Made by a program: the position numbers and the translations under genes
The notes under the pieces: model-generated
Told to the model about the DNA's origin: nothing
What the model saw: the letters and a program-made list of their open reading frames with translations, nothing else
The model's database searches: none
Shown here: positions 5,277 through 12,784 of the stretch, one piece after another
Layout of the letters: every line of letters begins with the position of its first letter
Numbering within the stretch: the first letter of the stretch is position 1
Assembly (NCBI GenBank): GCA_045661305.1
Contig: JAZRFJ010000032.1
Location: forward strand, 1 to 12,784
Length of the DNA: 12,784 bases
From: UMGS1840 sp045661305
GTDB lineage: Bacteria > Bacillota > Clostridia > UMGS1840
Direction of reading: 5' to 3'

Positions 5277-7110
5277 TTCTGTTCTCCTTTTTTCTATTAT
5301 CATATTTTTTATGATTTATAAAATTTTCATTAGGTAAAAGTAATTTTTCAAGCTCACTTCTTCCTGTTTTTTTCAAGGCCTCTTTTATAAGGACTATATT
5401 TTCCTTTTTATATGTCTGAAGAAGTGCCCTTTGCATGGTTTTTTCTCTGTATTCCTTTGCAACATATATAGGCTCGCCCGTTCTTATATCAATTTCGGTA
5501 TAATACATCGCCGTTGAAACTGTGCCTGGTGTCGGATAAAAATCCTGTACCTGTTCGGGATTTATCTTGTGTTTCTTGAGATACAAAGCTAAATCAACTG
5601 CGTCATTTAATGTACAGCCGGGATGAGATGAAATAAGATACGGTACTAAATATTGTTCTTTACCTATTTTTTTCGTTATTTCATAGAATTTTTTCTGAAA
5701 TTTTTCGTAAACCTCTATTTTTGGTTTCCCCATAAAGGAAAGTGCATTGTTTGAACAATGCTCAGGTGCTACCTTAAGCTGTCCTGAAACATGATGCTCC
5801 ACAAGCTCTTTGAAAAAGGTTGTATCCTTGTCCTCCATAAGATAATCAAATCTTATTCCCGACCTTACAAACACTTTTTTTACACCTTTTAGACTTCTGA
5901 GTTTTCTTAATATTCCAAGATATTCGCTGTGGTCAACTCTCAAATTTTTGCAAGGGGTCGGAAAAAGGCATTGTCTTTGTTTACAAGCACCAACCTTGTT
6001 TTGTTTTTCGCAAGCGGGAAATCTGAAGTTTGCTGTCGGCCCGCCTACATCATGAATGTATCCCTTAAAGTCAGGCTCATTTATTATTTTGTCAGCTTCC
6101 TGTAAAATTGACTCCTCCGACCTTGAAGTTACTATTCTTCCCTGGTGATAAGCTAACGAGCAGAAATTACAGCCTCCGTAACATCCTCTTTGTGAAATTA
6201 TAGAGAATTTAACCTCACTTATTGCGGGTACTCCACCCTCTTTTTCATAAATTGGGTGATATGTTCTCATATATGGAAGTGAATAAACCTCGTCAAGCTC
6301 CTCTGTGTTTAGCGGTATTGCAGGCGGATTTGCAACAACATACCTGTCAATATGCTTTTGAACAATAGTTTTGCCGATATAGGGATTTTGTTCCTTATGG
6401 TCAGTATAAGCAAATTTCGCATATTTTTTCTTGTCTTCTCTTACCTCTTCAAAGCTTTCAACCTCTATATAGTCCTTTAAGTCTGAAATATCTTTAGTCT
6501 GATATACTACACCTTTTATGTTTTTTATTTCTTCTTCCTTGCCGTTTTTCAAAGCATTGCACACTTCAACTATAATTCGCTCGCCCATACCATAGGTAAT
6601 ATAGTTCGCCTTTGAATCAACCAAAATACTTCTTCTTACTTTATCATTCCAGTAGTCATAATGCGCTAATCTTCTTAAAGATGCTTCAAGACCTCCAAGC
6701 ACAATAGGAATTTGCCCATACGCCTCTCTTATTCTGTTGGAATAAACTATAACTGCCCTGTCGGGTCTTTTTCCTGTCTTTCCGCCGGGTGAAAAGGCAT
6801 CTGTACTTCTTTTTTTCTTATTAACAGTATAGTGATTAACCATTGAATCGAGATTTCCGCTGTTTACCAAAAAACCGTATTTTGGTCTTCCAAATCTCAT
6901 GAAATCGTCTTTTTTTGTATAATCAGGTTGTGAAAGAATAGCTATATTAAAACCTTTATTTTGAAGAACTCTTGAAATTACAGCTGTACCAAAAGAGGGG
7001 TGATCCACATAGGCATCACCCGTTACGAGTACAAAATCTGGCTCACCGCCGTATTCTTTTATACATTCTTCTTTTGTTATAGGTAAAAATTTCTTTTTGT
7101 TATTCTTCAT
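5152..7110 (-). CDS. ygiQ: YgiQ-family (UPF0313) radical SAM protein
   Basis: This 652-residue protein of unknown substrate is typical of the YgiQ/UPF0313 family. The N-terminal region (FVLVTGDAYVDHPSFGTAVI, 27-46) is the conserved Rossmann-like part. C310, C314 and C317 in CYGGCNFC form the CX3CX2C motif that binds the [4Fe-4S] cluster for S-adenosylmethionine cleavage. A second cysteine set (C367, C376, C381, C387) may bind another cluster or metal. HDVGGPTANFRFPAC and SSHPGCT are further family motifs. The start overlaps the UPF0182 stop by 11 nt and has only a weak ribosome site, suggesting translational coupling. The last 41 residues, a Lys/Arg/Asn-rich tail ending SSSRGRK, are encoded out of frame inside folD. 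Basic tails are common in clostridial homologues, so the tail may be real. Reaction and substrate are unknown. Confidence 0.92.
   Translation of the reverse strand: MKNNKKKFLPITKEECIKEYGGEPDFVLVTGDAYVDHPSFGTAVISRVLQNKGFNIAILSQPDYTKKDDFMRFGRPKYGFLVNSGNLDSMVNHYTVNKKKRSTDAFSPGGKTGKRPDRAVIVYSNRIREAYGQIPIVLGGLEASLRRLAHYDYWNDKVRRSILVDSKANYITYGMGERIIVEVCNALKNGKEEEIKNIKGVVYQTKDISDLKDYIEVESFEEVREDKKKYAKFAYTDHKEQNPYIGKTIVQKHIDRYVVANPPAIPLNTEELDEVYSLPYMRTYHPIYEKEGGVPAISEVKFSIISQRGCYGGCNFCSLAYHQGRIVTSRSEESILQEADKIINEPDFKGYIHDVGGPTANFRFPACEKQNKVGACKQRQCLFPTPCKNLRVDHSEYLGILRKLRSLKGVKKVFVRSGIRFDYLMEDKDTTFFKELVEHHVSGQLKVAPEHCSNNALSFMGKPKIEVYEKFQKKFYEITKKIGKEQYLVPYLISSHPGCTLNDAVDLALYLKKHKINPEQVQDFYPTPGTVSTAMYYTEIDIRTGEPIYVAKEYREKTMQRALLQTYKKENIVLIKEALKKTGRSELEKLLLPNENFINHKKYDNRKKENRNGDNNRRKKSFNENKREFERGSKKLTGKRNKSGVSSSRGRK
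5284..5290 (-). promoter_or_regulatory. folD: Ribosome binding site fixing the folD start
   Basis: AAAGGAG on the minus strand is 7 nt from ATG 5276. It lies inside the coding region of the ygiQ-like gene, so ribosomes finishing that gene pass over it. This could couple or restrict folD initiation. Confidence 0.75.
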
Positions 7111-9856
7111 TTTTTTCTTTTTCTTCTTTGTTTTCTATTTTTTCTTCAAGCTCTTTCATGCTCTCGCCAAAAGCTATCCAATCATCATTTTTAAGTGCTT
7201 CCTTAACCTTATCGTAAGCCTCTCTTATTGAAGTTATATCAACACTTTCTTCACTGTTGTCATTTTTTTCACTTTCTTCACTATTTTCAAAAACCTCACT
7301 TGTGTTTCCGCTGTGGATGAGAGAGCTTGCTTCCTTATCGGTTTTCGGTACATTTTCAAAAAGGGATTTTAATGCCTCTTCTAAAGTAGGCTTCATCACA
7401 ATCTTATCACCATATGAAGCTATTATCATTTTTAATTCAGGGAATGAATTTTTTTCACTGGTTATATAAATAGGTTCAACATATATAAAGGATTTTCCAA
7501 CAGGAACAGTCAGCATATTTCCTCTTACTACCTGACTTCCGCCCTGCCCCCAAAGAGTCATTTCCTTTGAAATATCTTTGTTTGAATTTATTCTTTTTTC
7601 AATCTGCAAAGGTCCGTACACATTTTTTCCCTGTGGGAAAGTATAAAGATACATCTCCCCATAGCTTGAGCTGTCCGAGCCTGCACAAAGCCATGAAACC
7701 ATATTTTCCTTTTCTGCTATTGTATATGGAATCATAAGAACAACATTTGCTTCTTTTTTTCCATTAAGTCTCAGCATATTATAATAAGGCTCAACCGGCT
7801 TTCTCATCTGATCATTTTTAAGCTCGTAAGCTACATCCCAAACATCAGATTTATTATAGAATGTAGTTGTATCAGTAGTATGGTATCTTTTTAACATTTC
7901 CATCTGTATTTTGAAATATGTTTCACTATATTTAATACAATTTTTTATATCTTCCGGCATCTGCTCATAAGAAAATGCTGTTGGATACATTTTTTTATAA
8001 GACATAATAAGTGGGTCTGTTTCGTCTGTTATATAAACTGAAACTGTACCGTCATACGCATCGACAACTGCCTTTGCAGAATTTCTTATATAATTGAAGT
8101 CTTCTTTTTTGTACATCTGTGAATATGGAATTTTATCTGTTTTCGTATAAGCATCAATTATCCATTTTATCTTTCCGTTTGCATCTACAACGGGATACGG
8201 GTCTTCTTCATAAGTGAGGAAAGGAACTGCTTTTTTTACTCTTTCCAAAACATTTTTATTTGTAAGTATCTTACTGTCACTATTTATGAATTGTGACACT
8301 AAAATCTGGTAATCTCTGTTTTTTATTGCAAAAACTAATCTGTTTAAAAAGTTTAGCTTTATACCTGCCTTACCGTCATAAGTTGTTTCTACATTTTCTT
8401 CGCCTTTTAAGTAGTCAAATTCCTTCATGCTTGTATTTACTATTGAATACTCGTCTTTGTTTTCACCATAGTAAATTCTGGGCTGTGTTATTTTGCTGTA
8501 CCCATAATCGTACATAAGAGGAATATCTTTAACAAAGAAAAGTGGCTGACCTTCTGATGAAACTTTATTTATCGGCATACTTACCAAACCATATCCGTGA
8601 GTAAATCTCATTTTATCGTTTATATAGTTTTTTGTTGTTGCAGAATCCGAGGTTTTCTTAATTTCTCTTACAGAAGTAGCAACGGGCATTTTTTTACCAC
8701 CTACATTTGCAACAGAAATATCAAGGTCATTAAATTCGTAATAATTTCTAAGACTCTGGATTTGGTTTATAATAATCTTTGATGAATCATAGTCAATTAT
8801 TCTTATATTTTCGAGTGTTTCCTTTTCTCTTTCTAAAGTTTCAAGAGAGATACTGTTATCGGCAGGAAATTCTTTTTCCTTTATCTTATCTATTCCATAT
8901 GCCATTCTGGTATATTCTATATTTCTTTTTATATAAGGCTCCTCCATCCTTACTTCAGATGGCTCTACAATAATATACTGAATAAAGAAGGATGAAACAA
9001 AAACAGCTATATATATAAGCGGAAAAAGAGAAATTGTTCCTACTGCAAATTTCAGTTTTTTATTATAAATAAGTACTACACTCAAAAAAGCTATTGCTAT
9101 AAGAATAAAAGGCATAATATTATAAAAATTAAGCCATATATGTGTAGCAGTATATCCTGCACCATTAAGCTCATTAAATGTAGAATATAAAATTTCTTCA
9201 GCTTTGAATTTATACTCAATAGCCCACATAAAAAGAAGAATTGCACAATTTACTAAAACATGGACACAAATTCCGTTTTGTTTAAGTACATCTTTAAATG
9301 TAAATCTGCCTAAACTGCTGTATAAAAAGAAATAAGCAACAATATTGAAAATTATTACAAAAATTTGTACACCTATAAGACTTTTAAAAATTGACATAAG
9401 AAAAGGTCTTATAAATACAAAATATGAAAGGTCTTTTCCAAATATTGGGTCAACAGCGTTAAAGCTCACACTGTTTTTAAAATTCAAAAAGTGAAGTGTT
9501 ATGTTTTCCTTTATAAATCCGCTGACAAAAAGTGCTAAAACTGCTGAAAGTGCAACAAGAGGAAACATTTTTTTCAGATATTCAAAATTTATATCTATTT
9601 TTCTCATCACATTTCTCAAAATAAATAAGTTTATAAATATAAAGAGAAAAATAACAAAAAAACTTATAATCTGAACATAAAATTCAGTAGAAAAATTAGT
9701 AAGAAAAACATAAATATATTCTTTTCCTATTTCATTTATCTGTATTAAATCACTATAAAAAATATATCCTATCACAACACCCGCAACAAGAAATATCCCT
9801 AATATAAGAGAAAAAGCTAATAGAACATTTTTTAAACTTTTTATACTTTTTTTCAT
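7100..9856 (-). CDS. UPF0182-family large membrane protein
   Basis: This 918-residue protein matches the uncharacterised UPF0182 (COG1615) family in length and layout. Seven hydrophobic segments lie at about residues 8-33, 56-80, 98-115, 147-180, 195-215, 240-265 and 270-298. A large domain predicted to be outside the membrane follows, with motifs such as PLMYDYGYSKITQPRIYYGE, LNRLVFAIKNRDYQILVS and VPVGKSFIYVEP. The C-terminus is a Glu/Ser/Asn-rich linker followed by a short helix (AYDKVKEALKNDDWIAFGES) and a charged tail. The helical end is usual in the family. The start is secured by AGGAGG (9867-9862), 5 nt before ATG. It lies 25 nt after ftsY and overlaps ygiQ by 11 nt. No enzymatic motif was recognised and the function is unknown. 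A link to membrane or envelope protein assembly is suggested only by the ftsY neighbour. Confidence 0.9.
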   Translation of the reverse strand: MKKSIKSLKNVLLAFSLILGIFLVAGVVIGYIFYSDLIQINEIGKEYIYVFLTNFSTEFYVQIISFFVIFLFIFINLFILRNVMRKIDINFEYLKKMFPLVALSAVLALFVSGFIKENITLHFLNFKNSVSFNAVDPIFGKDLSYFVFIRPFLMSIFKSLIGVQIFVIIFNIVAYFFLYSSLGRFTFKDVLKQNGICVHVLVNCAILLFMWAIEYKFKAEEILYSTFNELNGAGYTATHIWLNFYNIMPFILIAIAFLSVVLIYNKKLKFAVGTISLFPLIYIAVFVSSFFIQYIIVEPSEVRMEEPYIKRNIEYTRMAYGIDKIKEKEFPADNSISLETLEREKETLENIRIIDYDSSKIIINQIQSLRNYYEFNDLDISVANVGGKKMPVATSVREIKKTSDSATTKNYINDKMRFTHGYGLVSMPINKVSSEGQPLFFVKDIPLMYDYGYSKITQPRIYYGENKDEYSIVNTSMKEFDYLKGEENVETTYDGKAGIKLNFLNRLVFAIKNRDYQILVSQFINSDSKILTNKNVLERVKKAVPFLTYEEDPYPVVDANGKIKWIIDAYTKTDKIPYSQMYKKEDFNYIRNSAKAVVDAYDGTVSVYITDETDPLIMSYKKMYPTAFSYEQMPEDIKNCIKYSETYFKIQMEMLKRYHTTDTTTFYNKSDVWDVAYELKNDQMRKPVEPYYNMLRLNGKKEANVVLMIPYTIAEKENMVSWLCAGSDSSSYGEMYLYTFPQGKNVYGPLQIEKRINSNKDISKEMTLWGQGGSQVVRGNMLTVPVGKSFIYVEPIYITSEKNSFPELKMIIASYGDKIVMKPTLEEALKSLFENVPKTDKEASSLIHSGNTSEVFENSEESEKNDNSEESVDITSIREAYDKVKEALKNDDWIAFGESMKELEEKIENKEEKEKNEE

Positions 9857-9881
9857 TTTTTCCTCCTTTTTTATTTTTCAA

Positions 9882-10784
9882 TTAAAATAATTCTTCAGCA
9901 TAGGATTCAGGGTCAAAATCCATAAGGTCTTCTATTTTTTCACCTACTCCTATGAGTTTAACAGGTAAGTTTGTTTTTTGTACCAAAGGTATTATAACTC
10001 CGCCCTTAGATGTTCCGTCAAGCTTAGTTAAAATTATTCCTGTAAGGTCAGAAACCTCACTGAAATTTACAGCCTGTGAAACTGCGTTCTGTCCTGTACC
10101 TGCCTCAATTACAAGAAGTGACTCTATAAAATCACACTGAAGCTGTTTTTTTAATACTCTGTGCATTTTTCCAAGCTCATCCATAAGGCCTTTTTTGTTT
10201 TGAAGTCTGCCTGCTGTGTCACATATAAGAACATCTTTCCCTGTTCTTTTAAGATGTTCTGCAGCTTCATATATTACTGAAGATGGGTCCTGTTCGTCAT
10301 TTCCGCAAAAAAAGTCTGCATTTGCTCTTTCTGCCCATACTTTAAGCTGGTCTGTTGCTGCAGCACGAAATGTATCTGCTGCGGCAAGTATAACTGATTT
10401 TCCCTCTTTATTAAACTGATAAGCTAATTTTCCTGCTGTTGTTGTTTTTCCGCTTCCGTTTACACCTACTAAAATAATAACATAAGGTTTATTTTCTTTT
10501 TTTAGTTTGTTATCAACAGAAAGAATTTCAGCTATTATATTTTTTATTTCTTTTTTTAACTCATCCTCTTCTCTTATTTTTTTCTCTTTTACTCTTTTTT
10601 TTAATTCTTCAATTATAAAAGACGAGCTTTCATAACTCATATCGGATAAAATCATTGCTTCTTCAAGCTCATCATATAGTTCATCATCTATGCTCTTAAA
10701 AACTTTAAAAACATTATTTATGCTTTCCGAAACTGATTCTTTTGTTTTTTCTATTCCTTTTTTAAATCTGTCGAAAAAAAACAT
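9882..10784 (-). CDS. ftsY: Signal recognition particle receptor GTPase FtsY
   Basis: FtsY docks SRP-bound ribosomes at the membrane and hydrolyses GTP together with Ffh. The 300-residue protein has an N domain (about 1-90) and a G domain. GVNGSGKTT (107-115) is the P-loop, DTFRAAA (137-143) is the SRP-GTPase insertion-box motif, DTAGR (189-193) is G3, TKLDG (253-257) is G4, and GVGEKIEDL (279-287) is the closing loop. It lacks the long acidic A domain of E. coli FtsY, as in many Firmicutes, and begins with a short hydrophobic/basic MFFFDRFKKG that may bind membrane. The usual LDAxTGQNA motif reads IEAGTGQNA, an Asp to Glu change at 227. ATG 10784 is chosen over TTG 10790 on ribosome-site spacing. 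It follows smc by 18 nt. Confidence 0.97.
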   Translation of the reverse strand: MFFFDRFKKGIEKTKESVSESINNVFKVFKSIDDELYDELEEAMILSDMSYESSSFIIEELKKRVKEKKIREEDELKKEIKNIIAEILSVDNKLKKENKPYVIILVGVNGSGKTTTAGKLAYQFNKEGKSVILAAADTFRAAATDQLKVWAERANADFFCGNDEQDPSSVIYEAAEHLKRTGKDVLICDTAGRLQNKKGLMDELGKMHRVLKKQLQCDFIESLLVIEAGTGQNAVSQAVNFSEVSDLTGIILTKLDGTSKGGVIIPLVQKTNLPVKLIGVGEKIEDLMDFDPESYAEELF

Positions 10785-10793
10785 TTTCAAATT

Positions 10794-10799
10794 CCCTTC
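10794..10799 (-). promoter_or_regulatory. ftsY: Ribosome binding site fixing the ftsY start
   Basis: GAAGGG on the minus strand is 9 nt from ATG 10784 but only 3 nt from the upstream TTG at 10790. The ATG is therefore the better start. Confidence 0.65.
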
Positions 10800-10802
10800 T
10801 TA

Positions 10803-12784
10803 TTATTTTTTTTGTTCAACAACATCGTTTACTTTTAAAGATACTACCTTTGAAATACCTTTTTCCTGCATTGTTACACCGTAAAGTGTATCTGCACATT
10901 CCATAGTACCTCTTCTGTGTGAAATAAGTATGAACTGTGTTTTATCTTTATATTTTTCAAGGTATTGGGCAAATCTGTAAACATTTACTTCATCCAGTGC
11001 AGCCTCTACCTCATCAAACAAACAAAATGGTAATGGATTAAGAGAAAGCACGGAAAATAAAAGAGCAGTTGCAGTAAAAGCTTTTTCTCCGCCTGATAAA
11101 AGAGATATACTCTCTAATTTTTTTCCAGGTGGCTGTACTTCTATTTCTATCGGACTTTCAAGTAAATTATCAGGCTCTGTTAATTTTAAGTTTGCCTGAC
11201 CTCCACCAAAAAGTTCTGTAAAAGTATTTTTAAACTTTTCATTTATCAAAGCAAATTTTTCTTTAAATTCTCTTTTCATTATAGTTGTCATTTCTTCTAT
11301 AATTCCATTCAAATCTGCTTTTGCCTTTTCCAAATCATCTCTTTGTGAAGTTAAGAAAGTAAATCTTTCATTCACTTCTTCATATTCTTTTATAGCATCT
11401 GTATTAACAGCACCCATATTTTTTATCTTATTTTTGTATAAATTTATTTTTTTAGTTTCTTCTTCTATATCTATTTCGTCAGTATTTACATTTTCCAAAG
11501 CCTGTGTATAGCTTATTTCATACTGTTCCCACATAAGAGAAGTATCTTCTTCTATTTCTTCTCGGTTCTTTTCTATCTTATTTCTAATATCACTGTCCTT
11601 TTTCTCGTACACTACTATCTCTTCATTTTTTTGTTTTTGTTTTTCACTTAATTCTTCTGCTTCCTTTTCTATTTTTTCTTTTTCTTCCTTTATTTTTTCA
11701 CTTTCTTCTCCAACTCCGGATAAAGAATCCTTAGCTTGCTTTATTTGCTCCTTTTTGAACTCTATGTCCTCTTTTAAGGACTCGTTATTTTCATAAAGCT
11801 CTTCTATTTTTTCTTCTTTTTTATTCATCAAAGCTATGTATTCTTCCTGTTCGTTAAGAAGTGATTTCTGGCTTTCTGTTTCATCAAAAATTGCACGGTT
11901 TATATAATTAAGATAGGCTCTTTTTTCATTTAATTCATTTAAGCCTTCTTTTTCTTTATCCACTTCTTTTGAAATATTAGAAATTATTCCTCTTAAATCA
12001 AGTATTTCATTATCTATTTTTCTTATTTTATCGGAATATTTTTCTATTTCCTTTTTCATTTCTTCAATACTTGCATTTTTAGACATGAATCCTGATTGTT
12101 TTAAAATGTTTCCGCCTACAATAGCACCGCCGGCTCTGAAAATTTCTCCGTCTAAAGTTACAATACGAAATTCATTTTTATATTTTCTTGAAATAAATCT
12201 CGCATTCTCATAATTATCTACTATTATAGTTTTGCCAAGTAAAGAAGAAACAACACCTTTAAATTTTTCATCAAATTCAAGTAAATCTACTGCCTTACCT
12301 ATAACACCTTTTTCTTTTATGGCATCTGAAAAATCATAAGTCTGCTCTTTTATAACTGCTCTTGGTAAAAAAGTTACTCTACCTAAATTATTTCTTTTTA
12401 AGAATGATATTATTTTTTTAGCATCTTCTTCATCTTCAACAACAATGTTTTGTAATGAACCACTTAAAACAGCATCAAAAGCAAGTGCATTTTCTTTGTT
12501 TGATTTTATTATATCAGCCAAAGTACCATATATATTTACTTCTTTTATATATCCTTTATTAACTGCATTCAACGCTTCTTTTACAGATTTTTGGTAACCC
12601 TCATAATTTTTTTCTATATCGCTAAGGTATTTAATATTACCTTCTTTTGTATTTTTCTCAATTAAAATCTGTGTTTTTTCTTTTTCTTTTTCATTTACTT
12701 CGTTATTTTTTTCAACTATTTTATTTTCTTTATTTTTTATACTTTCCAATGCATCGTCGTATAATTTTATTTCTTTTTCTATTT
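10803..12784 (-). CDS. smc: Chromosome segregation protein SMC, C-terminal part (cut by window edge)
   Basis: The frame is open to the right edge, giving 660 complete codons of a protein that is usually about 1170-1190 residues. Visible in order: the end of the first coiled coil; the hinge (about 12630-12110, with YGTLADIIK, FDAVLSG, FRAGGAIVGG); a long Lys/Glu-rich second coiled coil (about 12100-11400); and the C-terminal ATPase head. The head has the signature LSGGEKAFTATALL (around 11100), Walker B CLFDEVEAALDE (acidic pair at 11015-11010) and a switch histidine in ISHRRGTME (10919-10917). The Walker A head half lies beyond the edge. A TTG at 12749 inside the frame is not a start, because coding continues upstream of it (KLYDDALES). 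SMC is the core of the bacterial condensin with ScpA and ScpB and compacts newly replicated chromosomes. The smc-ftsY order is common in Firmicutes. Confidence 0.96.
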   Translation of the reverse strand, partial: IEKEIKLYDDALESIKNKENKIVEKNNEVNEKEKEKTQILIEKNTKEGNIKYLSDIEKNYEGYQKSVKEALNAVNKGYIKEVNIYGTLADIIKSNKENALAFDAVLSGSLQNIVVEDEEDAKKIISFLKRNNLGRVTFLPRAVIKEQTYDFSDAIKEKGVIGKAVDLLEFDEKFKGVVSSLLGKTIIVDNYENARFISRKYKNEFRIVTLDGEIFRAGGAIVGGNILKQSGFMSKNASIEEMKKEIEKYSDKIRKIDNEILDLRGIISNISKEVDKEKEGLNELNEKRAYLNYINRAIFDETESQKSLLNEQEEYIALMNKKEEKIEELYENNESLKEDIEFKKEQIKQAKDSLSGVGEESEKIKEEKEKIEKEAEELSEKQKQKNEEIVVYEKKDSDIRNKIEKNREEIEEDTSLMWEQYEISYTQALENVNTDEIDIEEETKKINLYKNKIKNMGAVNTDAIKEYEEVNERFTFLTSQRDDLEKAKADLNGIIEEMTTIMKREFKEKFALINEKFKNTFTELFGGGQANLKLTEPDNLLESPIEIEVQPPGKKLESISLLSGGEKAFTATALLFSVLSLNPLPFCLFDEVEAALDEVNVYRFAQYLEKYKDKTQFILISHRRGTMECADTLYGVTMQEKGISKVVSLKVNDVVEQKK

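Noticed and set aside
5277..5303. Upstream in-frame ATG for folD (nine extra residues, MIIEKRRTE)
   Set aside because: The strong AAAGGAG site falls inside this extension, and FolD proteins normally begin near MAxIIDGK.
10785..10790. TTG start for ftsY two codons upstream
   Set aside because: It is only 3 nt from the GAAGGG site, whereas the ATG at 10784 is 9 nt away.
11400..12100. Low-complexity Lys/Glu-rich stretch that could be mistaken for a repeat
   Set aside because: It is the normal long coiled coil of SMC in an A/T-rich genome, with no exact repeat unit.
12747..12749. TTG at 12749 as the start of a separate SMC-like protein
   Set aside because: The frame continues with SMC-like coiled-coil residues to the window edge, there is no good ribosome site, and the hinge begins soon after, so this is internal to smc.
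1..12784. CRISPR arrays, tRNA and rRNA genes
   Set aside because: No regularly spaced direct repeats, tRNA cloverleaf or rRNA-like conserved segments were seen by eye on either strand.

Overview
The window looks like a chromosomal piece of a low-GC Gram-positive bacterium of the Clostridia. The DNA is A/T-rich, Shine-Dalgarno sites are strong and purine-rich (AAAGGAG, AGGAGG), smc sits directly upstream of ftsY as is usual in Firmicutes, and a YgiQ-type radical SAM protein with a lysine-rich tail is present. No species can be named from this sequence alone.

Left part (1-3623). The 5' end of an AraC-type regulator (minus strand, cut by the window edge) is divergent from a plus-strand sugar operon. 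That operon encodes a NagB-like sugar-phosphate isomerase/deaminase, a PfkB-family kinase, a GatY/KbaY-like class II aldolase and, after a 13-bp perfect inverted repeat, a PIG-L/LmbE-type deacetylase. The order isomerase, kinase, aldolase plus deacetylase suggests breakdown of an N-acetylated amino sugar or related hexose through a ketose bisphosphate to trioses. The substrate cannot be read from the sequence. The NagB-like protein lacks one catalytic aspartate (Met at the position of E. coli NagB Asp141), and the deacetylase gene is truncated.

Middle scar (about 3537-3923). The PIG-L frame stops being PIG-L at position 3537 and runs into about 245 nt of unusually G/C-rich sequence that folds into six consecutive hairpins. 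Next comes an IS3-family (IS150-like) end with the first 29 codons of orfA on the minus strand. The hairpin tract could be a decayed IS200/IS605-type element or its omega-RNA-like end, but that is inference. The IS3 end forms a 15-bp-arm hairpin followed by six Ts on the minus strand. It is therefore a plausible terminator for the operon arriving from the right, and it also buries the orfA ribosome binding site.

Right part (3944-12784). A minus-strand housekeeping array reads, in transcription order: smc (C-terminal half, cut by the window edge), ftsY, a UPF0182 membrane protein, a YgiQ radical SAM protein, folD and a MutT/MutX-like Nudix hydrolase. Gaps are short or negative: 18-31 nt where there is a gap, 11 nt of overlap between UPF0182 and ygiQ, and 125 nt of overlap between ygiQ and folD. 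This supports one transcription unit covering chromosome organisation, membrane protein targeting, one-carbon metabolism and nucleotide-pool hygiene. Its promoter lies beyond the right edge. The two operons converge on the scar.
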